Positions 44,001-55,345 of a stretch of DNA of 64,000 nucleotides are shown piece by piece. The stretch is from Actinostola sp. cb2023. Taxonomy: Eukaryota > Cnidaria > Anthozoa > Actiniaria > Actinostolidae. The stretch lies in the NCBI GenBank assembly GCA_033675265.1, contig JAUJYZ010000572.1:1-64000 (forward strand), given 5' to 3'. The notes under the pieces are model-generated. The model made no database searches. It was not told the DNA's origin and saw only the letters and a program-made list of their open reading frames with translations. How positions within the stretch are numbered: position 1 is the stretch's first letter; every line of letters begins with the position of its first letter. Position numbers and translations under genes: made by a program.

Positions 44001-47000
44001 AGTTAGACAATATTTTTAGTTCAAGTCATACATCTACTTGTATAAAAGAACTGTTATGTTGCTTCATCTTTATATTTAATTATACTTTAATTACATAGAA
44101 TATTAGAATGTAGTGGCAGTGTGTGTGAGAGTACAGTGTCCCCCAATTAGTGTGCTTGCAAGCACTAGAACACATTGGACACTTAAATAAACAGTTATTT
44201 TAATTTTATTTTTACTGTTGGAGAAACATTATTACTTGGGCTTCCTGTGGAAAAGACCAAGTCTAAAAATGCAGGCTGTTCTTCGTCGCCGTCTTTGTCC
44301 TCAAATCGCAAACTGGGTTCTAATACGCATGTCCCCTGCGCCGGCCGCTGAGCGGATGACCCAACGATCACACGATTCACAGATTATTCGACTGGGTACA
44401 ATTTGGTTCAAAGACGATCTCAAAGCACAAACTATGGGGAAAATAGTTGACCTTACCGTTTCTGGAGATCTTTTGGTGATACAAATGGAAAACCCGGCAT
44501 TTTCTGGCGACGATTGACTCTTCCGTATGTAATGAGGTTGCCGAATGATGAAACGAAGTTCTTGCCATAATTTAATGACATTGTACAAAATTGCCGAAGG
44601 CTCTAGAATTGAAGGGCTCCCTGCAAGAACGGAGTAAGTGACTTGTGATCAAAACCCAAATTCTCCTGTGAAATTCAAAGAATCTCGAGGATAATTTAGA
44701 TTTTGATCAGAGATCACTTACGTTGTTCTTGCAGGGAGCCCTTCAATTATGTTGTGTATGAAGAAGAAAACAACTTCTCATACTCATTAATTATTCATGA
44801 GGTAACCAGCCAACCAGGTGCCCTCAACTTGGTCACATGATGGACCTGGATACCCCGGAAAGTACTGGTGAGAGTAACTGAAAATTTTTCCAGTAACTGG
44901 AAATTTTTCCAGTAACTGGAAAAAATGTTTCCAGTTACTGGAAAAATTCCCAGTTACTCTCCCCAGTACTTTTCATGAGGGACGATTAGAACTAATCGTC
45001 TCTCATTCTCGTACCCAGAGCCCTCTCCTCATTTGGTTTGTCATTGGCTCTGGGGAACCCTGAAATTTTAGCGAATTTCATTGGCTGTTGAAATCAACAA
45101 TGACTGATCGTATTTGATTGGTCCATGAGATTAACAAAAATTCAAACTTGCAAAGCGAACGAAACGAATGACAGTGACGGTTGTAGTAATTTCATGCAAT
45201 ATAATTTTCAAAAAATATATACCTTTTTTGAATTATAAATCAATGGAAATGAGAGTGACTCATTGACTGTGTAGACATAAATTCGTAAAGGGAGATTTAA
45301 CAATAACAATACACAATCTAACTGTACACAACCGATCGTACTCGCTATGAGTATTCAAAGGAAGTATTTTTATAATTCAAGAGAAACCTGACAATAACTG
45401 GCAAATAGACCACAAATCGAAAGACAGGAAGGCTCACATGCAAGATTACATTAGAACATGTATTTATCATCGTCCAGCCTTTATCGCAACAGAGCCAGAG
45501 AAGAACTGATGATGAACGTCGAAGGGCTTTTAACTGCTAAAACCTTGCAACTCTTTATTTATTGCCTTTAGGCCATCAATTGCATGTAATAATTAATGAG
45601 TATGAGAAGTCATTCCAAAGCCTCGAATTCGGACTAGACGGGGTTTCCAGTCCTCGGCTTTGCCTCGGACTGGAAACCCTGTCTAGTCCGAATTCGAGGC
45701 TTTGAAACATTACTTGAAATCCACCGTGTTTGCCTCGGACTGGAAACCCCGTCTAGTCCGAATTCGAGGCTTTGAAACATTACTTGAAATCCACCGTGTT
45801 GGAACCACGAGGTGATCATGAAATACTCTCAAAGACTTTGTAAACAGTTATTCATTGTTTGTATTGTACAATATGTAATTATGACTAGCGATGTAAAAAT
45901 ACAAGAAGATACCATAAACATTTAAAAAATATGAGGACAGTCTGCTTTAAATTGTGTAAGTATAGGCTAAAACTACTTGTACTTCTGTCCCCGGGATTTC
46001 TATATGACGTTACAAATAAACGTTTAGATTTTACATTTAATCAATCAAAATATTTTTATTATGAAGCCCAAGTTCATGCTACTAGAGCATCTAGTTAACA
46101 ATTTAGTTGATGTTACCATAGTTAATAAAATAAATGGTTATGAAGCCTGGCAAACATCAGGTTGTGCATGGTCAACGTCACGAGATAGCCCTACTCAACA
46201 TCCATGTTGGCTTCTTTGTCAGCCTCTTTGAAGTCCCAGGTTGAACATCTTGGCAAGTTTGATGTAAGATCTTAGCATGATCTTGTAAGATCATAAACAA
46301 GATCTTAGATGAGATCTTGCAAGATCATGCTCAAGATCTTGGCATGATCATGCAATTTGTTGCAAGAACATGCAAGATCTTGTGCAGGATCATGCAGGAT
46401 CATGTGCAGGATCATGCATGATCAGGCCTGATCTTGCAGGATCTTGCAGGATTTTGAGCAAGATAATACAGGATCTTACAGGATTAGTCAAGATCTTGAG
46501 CAAGATAATACAGGATCTTGCAGGATTAGTCCAGATCTTGAGCAAGATAATACAGGATCTTGCAGGATTAGTCCAGATCTTGAGCAAGATAATACAGGAT
46601 CTTGCAGGATTAGTCAAGATCTTGAGCAAGATAATACAGGATCTTGCAGGATTAGTCAAGATCTTGAGCAAGATATTACAGGATCTTGCAGGATTATTCA
46701 AGATCTTGAGCAAGATAATACAGGATCTTGCAGGATTAGTCAAGATCTTGAGCAAGATAATACAGGATCTTGCAGGATTAATCAAGATCTTGAGCAAGAT
46801 AATACAGGATCTTGCAGGATTAGTCAAGATCTTGAGCAAGATAATACAGGATCTTGCAGGATTAGTCAAGATCTTGAGCAAGATAACATAGGATCTTACA
46901 GGATTTTAACCCTTGCAAAATGAACCTTGGAATTCCTAGGACAATCCTAGGATTGTGAATTCCTAGGAACAATAGTGTGAATGTTCATGGTAATTCGGAC

Positions 47001-50000
47001 TCGGAATTCCTAGGAATTCCAAGCCTACACAGATCAGCTTTGGAATTCCTAGGAATAAATGTGAATTTGTAAGATTCATACATATAACTAAAAAAACTAG
47101 AAACCCTGATTTAAAGCACAAATTTAATGTGAATTAATTTCTCTACATGCATAAAACTATATATTTTAGTAATACAGTAAAATTATTAGAAGGTACACAT
47201 ACAATGTATTACTTTAACTTGGATTCAATACTATCATCACTTTGAATTATTTTGTACAGACTGATGTCAGTTTTCTTAGCTTTTTGTTGACCTCTTGACT
47301 GGCTATTTGTCCATGGCCACCATTGCATTTGTTATGCTTCATTCTATTGAAGAAAAACATAAAAGTATTTTAAGCATATACACCTAATTGCAAGAACGTT
47401 GTCATATAAAAAAGAAAAATACCAAATAGGAATCAATTAAAAGACAAAAGGAGAAGTTCAGCTTGAGTGCTCTGCTTTTGTCTTTTAATGAATTCCTATT
47501 TGGTATTTTTCTTTTTTATATGACAACGTTCTTGCAATTAGGTGTATATTCATAATCAAACAGAGAAATCAGAATACTGTTACTGGGAAGGAAATAACAG
47601 GAAAGCAACTATAGCTAGTGCATACAGTACATATACAACTGAAAGCAGAGAACTGATAAGAATATACTTCTATAGTTTATTGAGCTATGTACGCTAATAT
47701 GATTCAGGTAAACCACTGTTCAAATCTCTTTCAGTGAGTATTTATAAAGTTAAAAAACATTGCTGTTGAGCCTCGATCTATCGATCAGGTTTCATCGATC
47801 ATTAAGTTCTAGTTCATTTGCAAAATGACACTTAATCGGTATTCATTATCAGAGAAGAACAGTCTTAATATTTTCTGTTTTAGCAAACTATTTCAACAAA
47901 GTATTGGTTTGTTCATTATCTAAGAATATTTTGATCTGAACTACTATACTGTAAATAAGGCCGTTTGGCTAACATTTGAATGGCTTCATGACATCGAATC
48001 TTACCTTGTGAATTCAGCACAATTTCTTGTATTTCACCACATGTTTGTCAAGAAATAACACTCTGCAACACATGTCAATTGTTCCAAGTCGTTCTCCAGG
48101 GATTTAGTTGAAGAAAAGAGTGATTATTCGACTAATAGTTTCCACTACACGTACGTCTTGTTACGTTACTCAAGCGAAACTCAAAATGGCGCTCACAAGA
48201 ATTCAAAATCGTGTCAATAGCCAATCAGAGTGAAGCTCTGCAGGGGATATGTTCCAAATATGGAGCTAGGCACCAGACTCCCTTGGCCAGACAAAGATGC
48301 TTGTTTCTGTGCCCAGGAAAGAAGGAAAGGCAAACTTTTCAAATTGAAAACAATATTCAATCAGCTAAGATGATTCCTTGAAAATCATGAAATATTTTTT
48401 GACTGCCAGCCATTTTAACACAGTATTTTGAAGACTTGTAGCAGGCTTGTAGACATCAGAATTATCAATAAATATATTATGACTCACTCCATTCTCAAAA
48501 GTTTTCTTTTCAGTCTTTTACTTATTAGTTATTTCCTAAGAATTCCAAAGAATTCTTAGTTGGTTTTAAAGCATTCTCAAAAATTCCCAGCAATTTTATT
48601 GCATGTCTTGGAATTATTTGGAATTCCAGCACTATTTTACTCAGTACCTGATTATTGTAATGCACGCTGAAAAATAGGAAATTCTGAATCAAGATCATGT
48701 CAAGATCATGCTAAAATCCTTTCAAGATCTTGATTAAGATCGGGAAGTCATTTCATGTTAAGATCATGCCAAGATCAGGGTAAGATCATGGAGTGATCTT
48801 GGCAAGATCTTAGGAAAGATCTTGATAAGATCTTGGAAATTCTGAATCAAGATCATGCCAAGATTATGATAAGATCCTTTCAAGATCTTGACAAGATCAG
48901 AATGTCAGTTCATGTTAAGATCATGCCAAGATCTTGGAAAGATCATGGAGTGATCTTGGCAAGATCTTATGAAAGATCTTGATAAGATCTTGGAAATTCT
49001 GTATCAAGATCATGCCAAGATTATGATGAGATTCTTTCAAGATCTTGACAAGATCTTATGAAAGAAATCTTGGAAAGATCTTCCCAAGATCTTGGCATGT
49101 TCTTGCCAAGATATTCGCAAGATCTTGGTTTATCAAGATCTTGGAAGTCATCAAACAAGATTTGCCAAGATCATGCAAGATCCTACAAGATCTTGTAAGA
49201 TCTTACAAGATCTTGTCAAGATGTTCAACCTGGGGTTTGCCGGCCTTCATAACCATCCTAAATACTATTTTAAAACTATGTACATGTAACTGACCTTTTA
49301 AATTGTTCTGTAAACCCTTGTTCACTACCAGTCGAAGGAAGTCTCATTCCCCTTAGTGACATCCTCTGGGCTTGTTCATCAAGTACTGTTACTTTACCAG
49401 TATCATATGGTTCAGTGTAACTATCGTCGTCTGAATCCTTAGACTGCTGTATAGGAATCTGTGGTCCTTGAGCATCCCATGGGTCTATGTATTCATCTTT
49501 AACACCTGTTGTATTGGCTTTAGGTTTAGCAATCTGTCCTTCCCTTGAGTCCCAAGGGTCAATGTAGTCATCAGGCTTCTCTTGGTAAGGGTGTTTTGAC
49601 ATGTCCACAGGGTTACAGTAATCATCACCACTTAACTCAAGTTGCTTTGTGGCATCCCATGGATCAGTATAATCATCTAAAGGCTATGGAACAGAAATAT
49701 ACAGTTTGAGTACTAATTAACAATGATTACTCACTAGGCTTCCTGTTTATAGCTTTGGGGGGAGGGTGTGTGGCTACATCATATTTTGGGATCAACTTCA
49801 ACTTTATTTTACTATAACACTCACCTGCAAACAGTACTAACTAATCAAGGCAGGTAGTGTACATGTATAATAAAATACCGCATAATAGCAGAGAATTATT
49901 GACAGGAAATGGGTAAAGAGCATGGTGAAATATAGTTTCACTGTACTTTGGTCATTACATATGGTAAAGTTCTGAAAGTAGAGACTCCCTGAAAGTAGCG

Positions 50001-53000
50001 ACCCCCTGAAAGTAACAGTAAAAATTGATGCTTGCTAACAAATCCCGAAAGTAGATCTAAGAGACAGAGTGATGATTAGATTAGATGACAAACAGCACTA
50101 GCAAAACAGCACATAAAGAGCCAGAACTGCTGTCAAGTGTTATTACTTCGTACAATTTTTTTAAAACTAGTAATGTTCTGATGAGGTAAGAAGAAAATTG
50201 TTTGAGCTGAAATCACGTAACAACCGACAGGTCCAAATATTGACAACAAAAATATGAACTGGTGATTTCGGCTCGATCCGAATTTCCTTCCTACCCTCGT
50301 CAAGCCATACATGTAAACGCGTGGCAGCAGTTTTAGTGAAAATAGTGTCGTTTGAATATCAGCTGGCATTCACAAATGCGGCTTACAATGATAATTTTGA
50401 ATACACCATCCAAAGGCAGAATAGTTGTATATATTAGTATACATTAAAGTCAAGTCCTGTATTGAAAAATGCCAGTAACTTATCTGGGAAAATTCGCTCG
50501 GTCGAAAATTTTCGACAATTTCATCGTCATCATTTCTAGAAAGTGAATTAAATTAACATTTGACTATATTTAAATTAAGAATTTTTGTTGAACTCTGATG
50601 ATCAAAATAACAACAGAATAAAATATAACATTATTATTGCTATAATCGGTTAATTACAATTTTATGGTCCAGCGGTCAAGTGCATGCCTCATGCAAATTT
50701 CCCTCCTGTTAATGTGCACCAAAACATGGAATGTTAGTATTAATACAAAATAAGTGAAAGTTCTCGATTAGCTGAGTTTTTTATATAGATATTTTAAGTA
50801 TAGCTGTGCTCATTTTTTTCTATAATAAATGATATATATAATAATTAATGCTTCTCATCTGTAATCTACATGTACAAGAGAGCACAAATTAAGTTTGTTG
50901 TTGTTGTACATGTACCTTGACAGTAAAAAAGTAATGATAACTAGAGCAATAATAATAATAATGAACTTTATTTATATATTGCAAAATATATAATATTCTA
51001 AAGTGCTTAGCGTAAATGCTCGATTTAGCACCCCGGGCACTTATAATTTTTTTTAGACCTCTAGAGGGGACCTCTTATTCGAGGGGGGTGCATATTGGAA
51101 GCAGGGCGCTTATTTCTTTTCTCAGATGTTGAACTCAATGTTTTCTTTATTACCGGTATACAGTGCTGTAACATACATATACAGCGAATAAAAATAGTAA
51201 ACATGTACCGTGCGGTACTTGGTAAATGCAAGTTTTATTTTATTAAATAATACAAGAGAGTAGTTTCTGCATTTCTTTTAGGGGGATGGGGGCACTTCTT
51301 GGAAGGAGGGGGGCGCTTTTTGGAAGGGGGGTACTTATAAACTTTTTAGACCTTTAGGGGGGGGGGGGGGGCGCTTATTCGAGGGGGGCGCTTATTGGAA
51401 GCAGGGTGCTTAATCAAGCATTTACGGTAACAATAAAAACAAAAAATATCTTTGTAAAGATAAGTAAATTCACATCAAAAAGTCAGTGTTAATTTGTATT
51501 ACATTGTTAATATTCCTGGTAAGTAGGTACACAACCAGGAAAGACTTGAAACCATCTGAAAACACCACTCATATCATATGGACATTAGTAGCTAGTATTT
51601 TCCATAAAACATGTACATATATATATATATGGTACTGTGTGACATTAGCAAAATACTTCAGTGCAGTATGTGACAGTTGTGTTCCAACGTATTGCCATTA
51701 AGCAAGTCTCCAAATATACAATATTCCATATATGGTACTAAATGATGCAGAGCTATACAACTCTTTAATAGTCTATGGTGTGTGTGATCTTTTTCTAAAG
51801 ACTGATGGAAGACTACATACGGTCTTGATAGTAGCCGGTTTAGGTTTATTTGATTGATATTTTAATTAAGATCAGTCACCATCAATTATAATTTTACTCA
51901 CCGACTGTTATACATACAGTTATCAAATACTGAACTAGAATCAATTAAACAATGGTATGTAAATCAAGTAATGCACACAGGTATGCAAGGTACTCTACAC
52001 TCAGCTACACAGATTAGAGGGAAGTTAACAAGGATGTGAGGTCATGAAGAATCGAACCGGGTACCTCGATCTCCCTCAAATAGATTATTAAAAACGGTTA
52101 CTCTACTCCATTCAGACAGTGTAACAAAAAGTAGATTCATTAGTAGCCTAAATAAGATACATTGTGTTAAATACAGTAGAACTAAAAGGTCTGACACCTG
52201 TGTCCTATTGAATATTTACTAAAAATAGCCACATTTGACAAAAGCCATGCATGCATAGAAATCATTCAAATTATGAATTATAATATTATATTAAATAGTT
52301 GAGATTTTTATTAATTTCCTCAGCTTTCCTTCAAGTTAACTGTTAAGCATATAAGCTTAAGTTTAATTATAAATGAAACTTATTGATGTCACATCATGAT
52401 CGAATATTCGAACAAATTGTACACACAATACAATGAACTCATGACTGGTCGTATACATAAATGTATATTTGTGCCATACTAGTAAGGGACTGAGAGAGGT
52501 TCTTATATATATATAGACGTGATGAATTTGGGATCTAGGTTATGACATGTGCATAATTTAAGTAATACACTAGCTTACAGTACAGATTTAGAGGTGGGAT
52601 AATCAAATTAAGTTATAGAGCTTTCGTGAAGGCTGAGTCACATGATGTTGTCGAGGAACAAAAGAAATTTGCCATTTTCAGTTTCATTTATTTCTTTACT
52701 TTCCATTAAAACAATGATAGAGAGCAAAACAGAGATACGAGCAGGAGCTGACTATCAGAACTCCTTCGTAAAGATGGCAATCTGATAACCAAGTAAGCTT
52801 ACAAGATACACTTGTAAGTACATTCACTAACCTTTGGCTGAGTTACTGGTTGTCCTTCTGTATTTCTTGTTGGTCGTACTGTGCGAGGTTTTACAGGAGG
52901 CTTAGATCCATCTTCCGAAGGTCCTCTATGGCTTCTTTCCAAGGAATGAAATGCTGGATTCGTCGAATGATTTGGTCTTGGGGGCGGATAGTTGGGCATT

Positions 53001-53179
53001 TTCGAACTCAGACTGCCAGAACTTGGCGGTAGCATCGAGTGGAATGTCGTTGGATCTACATAGCCTTCTTCATCAGAACCACCCTCACCACTAGGCTGCC
53101 TTCCATCGTAATCTTTCCGTGGCGTTTCTGGAGGTTTTTTGCCTCCACCAAATTTAAACAACTTCCCAATGCCCGCCAT
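38079..53179 (-). CDS. shb-like: SHB/SHD/SHE/SHF-like SH2 adaptor protein, five exons, 482 aa
   Basis: Exons (minus strand): 53179-52832, 49683-49295, 43979-43596, 41857-41738, 38286-38079; coding sum 1449 nt. All four junctions keep frame (phases 0, 2, 2, 2) with GTTAGT, GTCAGT, GTAAGT, GTAAGT donors. The N-terminus MAGIGKLFKFGGGKKPPETP corresponds to the conserved opening of SHB-family adaptors. Residues 44-116 are Pro/Ser-rich. Seven tyrosine motifs of the type D(D/E)YxxP(W/Y)(D/E) follow (Tyr121, 156, 181, 205, 260, 296, 340). The C-terminal SH2 domain spans 375 to about 470, with WYHGPL, FLVRD (phosphate-binding Arg400) and HLKIARGADNKFVLGQ. Family role: cytoplasmic adaptors that bind receptor phosphotyrosines and, once phosphorylated on these motifs, recruit other SH2 proteins. 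Length is close to vertebrate SHB. ATG 53179 is preferred over an in-frame upstream ATG at 53212 because it aligns with the family start. Which vertebrate paralogue it equals cannot be said. Confidence 0.92.
38287..41737. repeat. SH2-splitting intron with 20-bp minisatellite (38512-40850)
   Basis: The unit ATAGCTATGATGGTGATACT is repeated about 115 times over 2.3 kb. Long runs are perfect (for example 39600-40370), interrupted by short deletions and by TAGCTATAGCTA expansions. Variants (TTATTATGATGGCGATACT) accumulate at 40700-40850, so the centre is most homogenised. The rest of the intron has a repeat tail at 41165-41245 (CTTTATTTATATAGCGC after an ATA run) common in invertebrate genomes. 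Confidence 0.95.
42980..43138. mobile_element. TA-flanked MITE (CACCAATTCCGAACATGG ends)
   Basis: CACCAATTCCGAACATGGCG and TTGAATAACCATTGTTCTT are mirrored by AAGAACAATGGTTATTCAA and CCATGTTCGGAATCGGTG. TA at 42978-42979 and 43139-43140. Confidence 0.85.
43404..43580. mobile_element. MITE (GAAGGGCTCCCTGCAAGAA), copy 1, beside an exon
   Basis: GAAGGGCTCCCTGCAAGAA and its complement TTCTTGCAGGGAGCCCTTC form the ends, with GTGA(C/G)TTGAGAT against ATCACTTAC just inside. The right end is 15 bp from the exon 3 boundary at 43596. Read on the gene's strand, the element end contains TTCTTGCAG, a perfect-looking splice acceptor. Confidence 0.85.
44611..44744. mobile_element. MITE (GAAGGGCTCCCTGCAAGAA), copy 2
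   Basis: Same ends as 43404-43580, flanked by AATT on both sides (44607-44610 and 44745-44748), which may be the target duplication or the outermost part of the TIR. The interior TTTAGATTTTGATCAGAGAT is shared with copy 1. Confidence 0.85.
44775..45790. mobile_element. two-hairpin element, copy C (inverted relative to copy A)
   Basis: Starts TTCTCATACTCATTAATTAT, then CCAGCCAACCAGGTGCCC and GGTCACATGATGGACCTGGA. An expanded hairpin core follows with five CAGTTACTGGAAA words, where copy A has one pair. The AACTAATCGTCTCTCAT boundary, a 600-bp middle and the duplicated hairpin GACTAGACGGGGTTTCCAGT (45637 onward, with its 80-bp right half repeated at 45729-45800) complete it. Confidence 0.8.
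46260..46910. repeat. 42-bp AGATCTTG minisatellite
   Basis: The unit AAGATCTTGAGCAAGATAAT plus ACAGGATCTTGCAGGATTAGTC is repeated about ten times (46450-46890) after a looser GATC-rich lead-in. The period is a multiple of 3 and lacks stops in three frames, so 159-173-codon frames appear on both strands. These are artefacts of the repeat. Confidence 0.93.
47377..47548. mobile_element. long palindrome, MITE-like
   Basis: TATACACCTAATTGCAAGAA and GTTGTCATATAAAAAAGAAA are mirrored exactly by the right arm ending GCAATTAGGTGTATA. The loop is only about 25 bp (AGGAGAAGTTCAGCTTGAGT region). Confidence 0.85.
48680..49220. repeat. degenerate GATCTTG/CAAGATC array
   Basis: AAGATCATGCCAAGATC- and AAGATCTTGACAAGATC-type words at about 17-bp spacing, in a higher-order unit of roughly 140 bp (AATTCTGAATCAAGATCATG recurs near 48680, 48840 and 48985). 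Composition matches the 42-bp array 1.8 kb away in the same intron. Confidence 0.8.
49684..52831. other. intron 1 of the SHB-like gene
   Basis: Contains the GGGGGGCGCTTATT repeat copy 2 (51010-51428) and an ATA-run plus TTTATTTATAT tail at 50948-51000. Around 52040, GGTTCGATTC on the minus strand resembles a tRNA B box but no A box was found. The rest is AT-rich with nothing recognised. Confidence 0.5.
51010..51428. repeat. GGGGGGCGCTTATT dispersed repeat, copy 2
   Basis: Collinear with 14224-14645, from GTAAATGCTCGATTTAG through TCAGATGTTGAACTCAATG and ACATGTACCGTGCGGTACTT to GCATTTACGGTA. A G-run of about 15 lies at 51356. Confidence 0.85.
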
Positions 53180-53223
53180 CTTTGCTCCTTGATGATCTTT
53201 AGCAATAATCATTCAACCGGAAA

Positions 53224-53231
53224 TGACGTCA
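53224..53231. promoter_or_regulatory. consensus CRE (TGACGTCA) upstream of the SHB-like gene
   Basis: The perfect palindromic cAMP-response element TGACGTCA lies 45 bp 5' of the preferred ATG. CREB/ATF factors bind this octamer in animals, usually close to the transcription start. No TATA box is obvious beside it. Occupancy is inferred only from sequence. Confidence 0.55.
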
Positions 53232-53406
53232 TTTTAAGCCTGTTCGGTTGTCTCTGTTATTTTTCCCACTCCCTCTCTCATTCCGTCAAAAAATATGCAT
53301 CTATTTAAAAAAACTTTGATAACGGGCGACAAACGAAAAGACGATTTCTGACCTGGTTTCGAAAGCTTTGCACAACAACAAAATCGACGAAAACGAGTTT
53401 GAATTA

Positions 53407-53683
53407 CAGTGCAACTACACCAACCAAGGCCACCCAAACAAATTTTGAATCAAATTTTCTAATCACATTTGTGACGCTGAATAACAGAATGATGTCGAAT
53501 TCTACATTTTAAACTGTTTCTTGTTCACTCTTGATCATATACATACACAGATAAAGTAAAATATATGCTTTTAAAGCGAAAATGTGACAATTTGTGCAGA
53601 TTCTATTGTTTAAATACTCAATTGTGATTGGATAATTTGTATGAAAATTTGCTTGGGTGGCCTTGGTTAGTGTAGTCGCACTG
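53407..53683. mobile_element. TA-flanked MITE (CAGTGCAACTACACCAACC ends)
   Basis: CAGTGCAACTACACCAACCA then AGGCCACCCAAACAAAT is mirrored by ATTTGCTTGGGTGGCCTTGG then TTAGTGTAGTCGCACTG. TA flanks at 53405-53406 and 53684-53685. It sits 230 bp upstream of the adaptor's start codon. TA duplication and CAGTG ends suit Tc1/mariner. Confidence 0.88.
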
Positions 53684-53685
53684 TA

Positions 53686-54479
53686 ATCCTTGCCGAATCC
53701 ACCAAATACGAACAGTTAAAAAAGGAAATTCGTCAAAAATCTCAAGTTGAATCGAGAAAAAATATATACGCCGAAGCCCTCCAAGAAATCAAACAAAAAT
53801 TCGCTCAATAAAAATTTCCTTTGAACGAAGCGCGACGGGCTTTCATTTATATTTTGAGAAAAAGTCTGGAAAATCCTGAGTCCAGAGTGTTCAGATTCTA
53901 AAATTATTATTTGCTCTTTGAAATGAATATATTTTTAAAATTTTATATTTCCTGAGATATAATGACGCCTGTGATAATTTTAAATTACACTCTTTTAAAT
54001 GTTGTTGTATTTGGAGAAGAATAAGCGGTATTCTCCGTTCAATTTTTATATTCTATGCTGATTTTTTATTGCAGAATAATTGGGGGAAATCCCAATATTT
54101 AACATAAATACTCGAATTGTCCATAATATTATTGACTGCGGTCATGTGGCAGAGTTGGTTAGTGCTTGGATTTCAGAGGCGGAGGGAGCCCTGCTTCGTT
54201 CATGATTATAGTCCATCAAGCGCTTGATGAATGAATGAATGTATGTATGTGTGGTTCAACCTCGCGATGAGGGGTTCAGTTCCACTGGAAACGCGGATAA
54301 GTGGGGGAGGTGGTCTCGGTGTCCTGCGTTGAGTCACCTCCCCATCGGGGATTGTATTAGCTTCCGAGTCGATAATCCCCGATGGGGTTTCTGGTGGCAA
54401 CGTCAGTTTTGATCTTTTCGATACTTGATTCATTTTTATACTCTCGCGTATTCAGTTTTTATAAAAAAATTCTGAATAC
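53686..54479. other. intergenic, with a possible tRNA-derived SINE at 54138-54290
   Basis: GTGGCAGAGTTGGTTAGTGC at 54146 resembles a pol III A box and GGGGTTCAGTTCC at 54270 a weak B box, about 120 bp apart, too far for one tRNA. 54330-54390 contains a CCCCATCGGGGATT / AATCCCCGATGGGG hairpin. Nothing coding is recognised. Confidence 0.3.
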
Positions 54480-55345
54480 AGTTGAGCATTTATGGGGCGT
54501 TTTGTGTGAAGTATTCAAACATTTATTGATAAAATACAGCCAAACATTTGTGGTGTATTCTTTTTTTTGTGGAAATTGTTTTTTTCTGAGTAGAACCAAG
54601 CATTTATTGTGTATATTTTTGTGAAATTTTTAGGGTAAAAAAAATACAGCCAAACATTTATTGCATATATTTTGTCTCGATCTCCTCCCCCACAAGCAAT
54701 TTTTTTTTAAAATTGGCGCTAAAATATAGTCAAATATTTATTGCATATTTTTTTATTTTTGTTGAAAAAGTATAGCCAAACACTTATGGTGTATTCTTTT
54801 TTTGCGGAAAATTTAGAAGAACCAAGCATTTATCGCATATTTTTTGTGAATTTTTTTTTTCCTACCAAAATACAACCGAACATTTATTGCGTATTTTTTG
54901 GGAGAAATTTTGACATTTTTTTTGTTGTTGAAATTTTTCGTGGGGGAATATTTTTGTTGTTCTTTTTTCTTAATTTTTCATAGTCAAACATTTATCGCGT
55001 CCTTTTTTTAAATATTTTTTTTTCATAGTCGAGCATTTATTGCGTATTCTATTTTTGTGAATTTTTGTTGTTGAAAAAATACAGTCGAACATTTATTGCG
55101 TATTCTTTTGACAACTTTTTTTTGTTGAATTTTTTTCGTGAGGGGAATATTTGTGTTGTAGTCAAACATTTATCGCGGTTGTTATAAATTTTTTTCTGAA
55201 TACAGTCGAGCATTTATGGAGCGTTTTTTTTTGTGAATTTATTATTATTAATTTTTTGAAAAAATACAGTCGAACATTTATTGCGTATTTTTTGTGAAAT
55301 GTTTATGGTAAAAAAAAAAATAGTCAAACATTTATTGCATTTATT
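54480..55345. repeat. degenerate T-rich minisatellite (ACAGTCGAACATTTATTGCG)
   Basis: Around 14 copies of a 50-70 bp unit, each with (A)CAGCCAAACATTTATTG or CAGTCGA(A/G)CATTTATTGCG followed by TATTTTTTGTGAATTT-type runs. Unit length varies through the T-tracts. Confidence 0.8.

Larger units (their letters stand above)
43980..49294. other. intron 2 of the SHB-like gene (repeat cluster)
   Basis: Holds, in order, the GGGCTTCCTGTGGA repeat (44238-44290), MITE copy 2 (44611-44744), two-hairpin element copy C (44775-45790), a 42-bp array (46260-46910), GGAATTCCTAGG-rich DNA (46920-47050), the palindrome 47377-47548 and a second GATC-rich array (48680-49220). The intervals 45830-46230 and 47560-48670 are AT-rich with nothing recognised. 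Confidence 0.6.

Noticed and set aside
46370..46923. Overlapping 159-173-codon frames resembling a repeat protein
   Set aside because: The 42-bp unit is stop-free in three frames on both strands, so the frames are a by-product of the array.
52020..52170. tRNA gene on the minus strand (GGTTCGATTC B box)
   Set aside because: No A box or cloverleaf could be placed at a proper distance.
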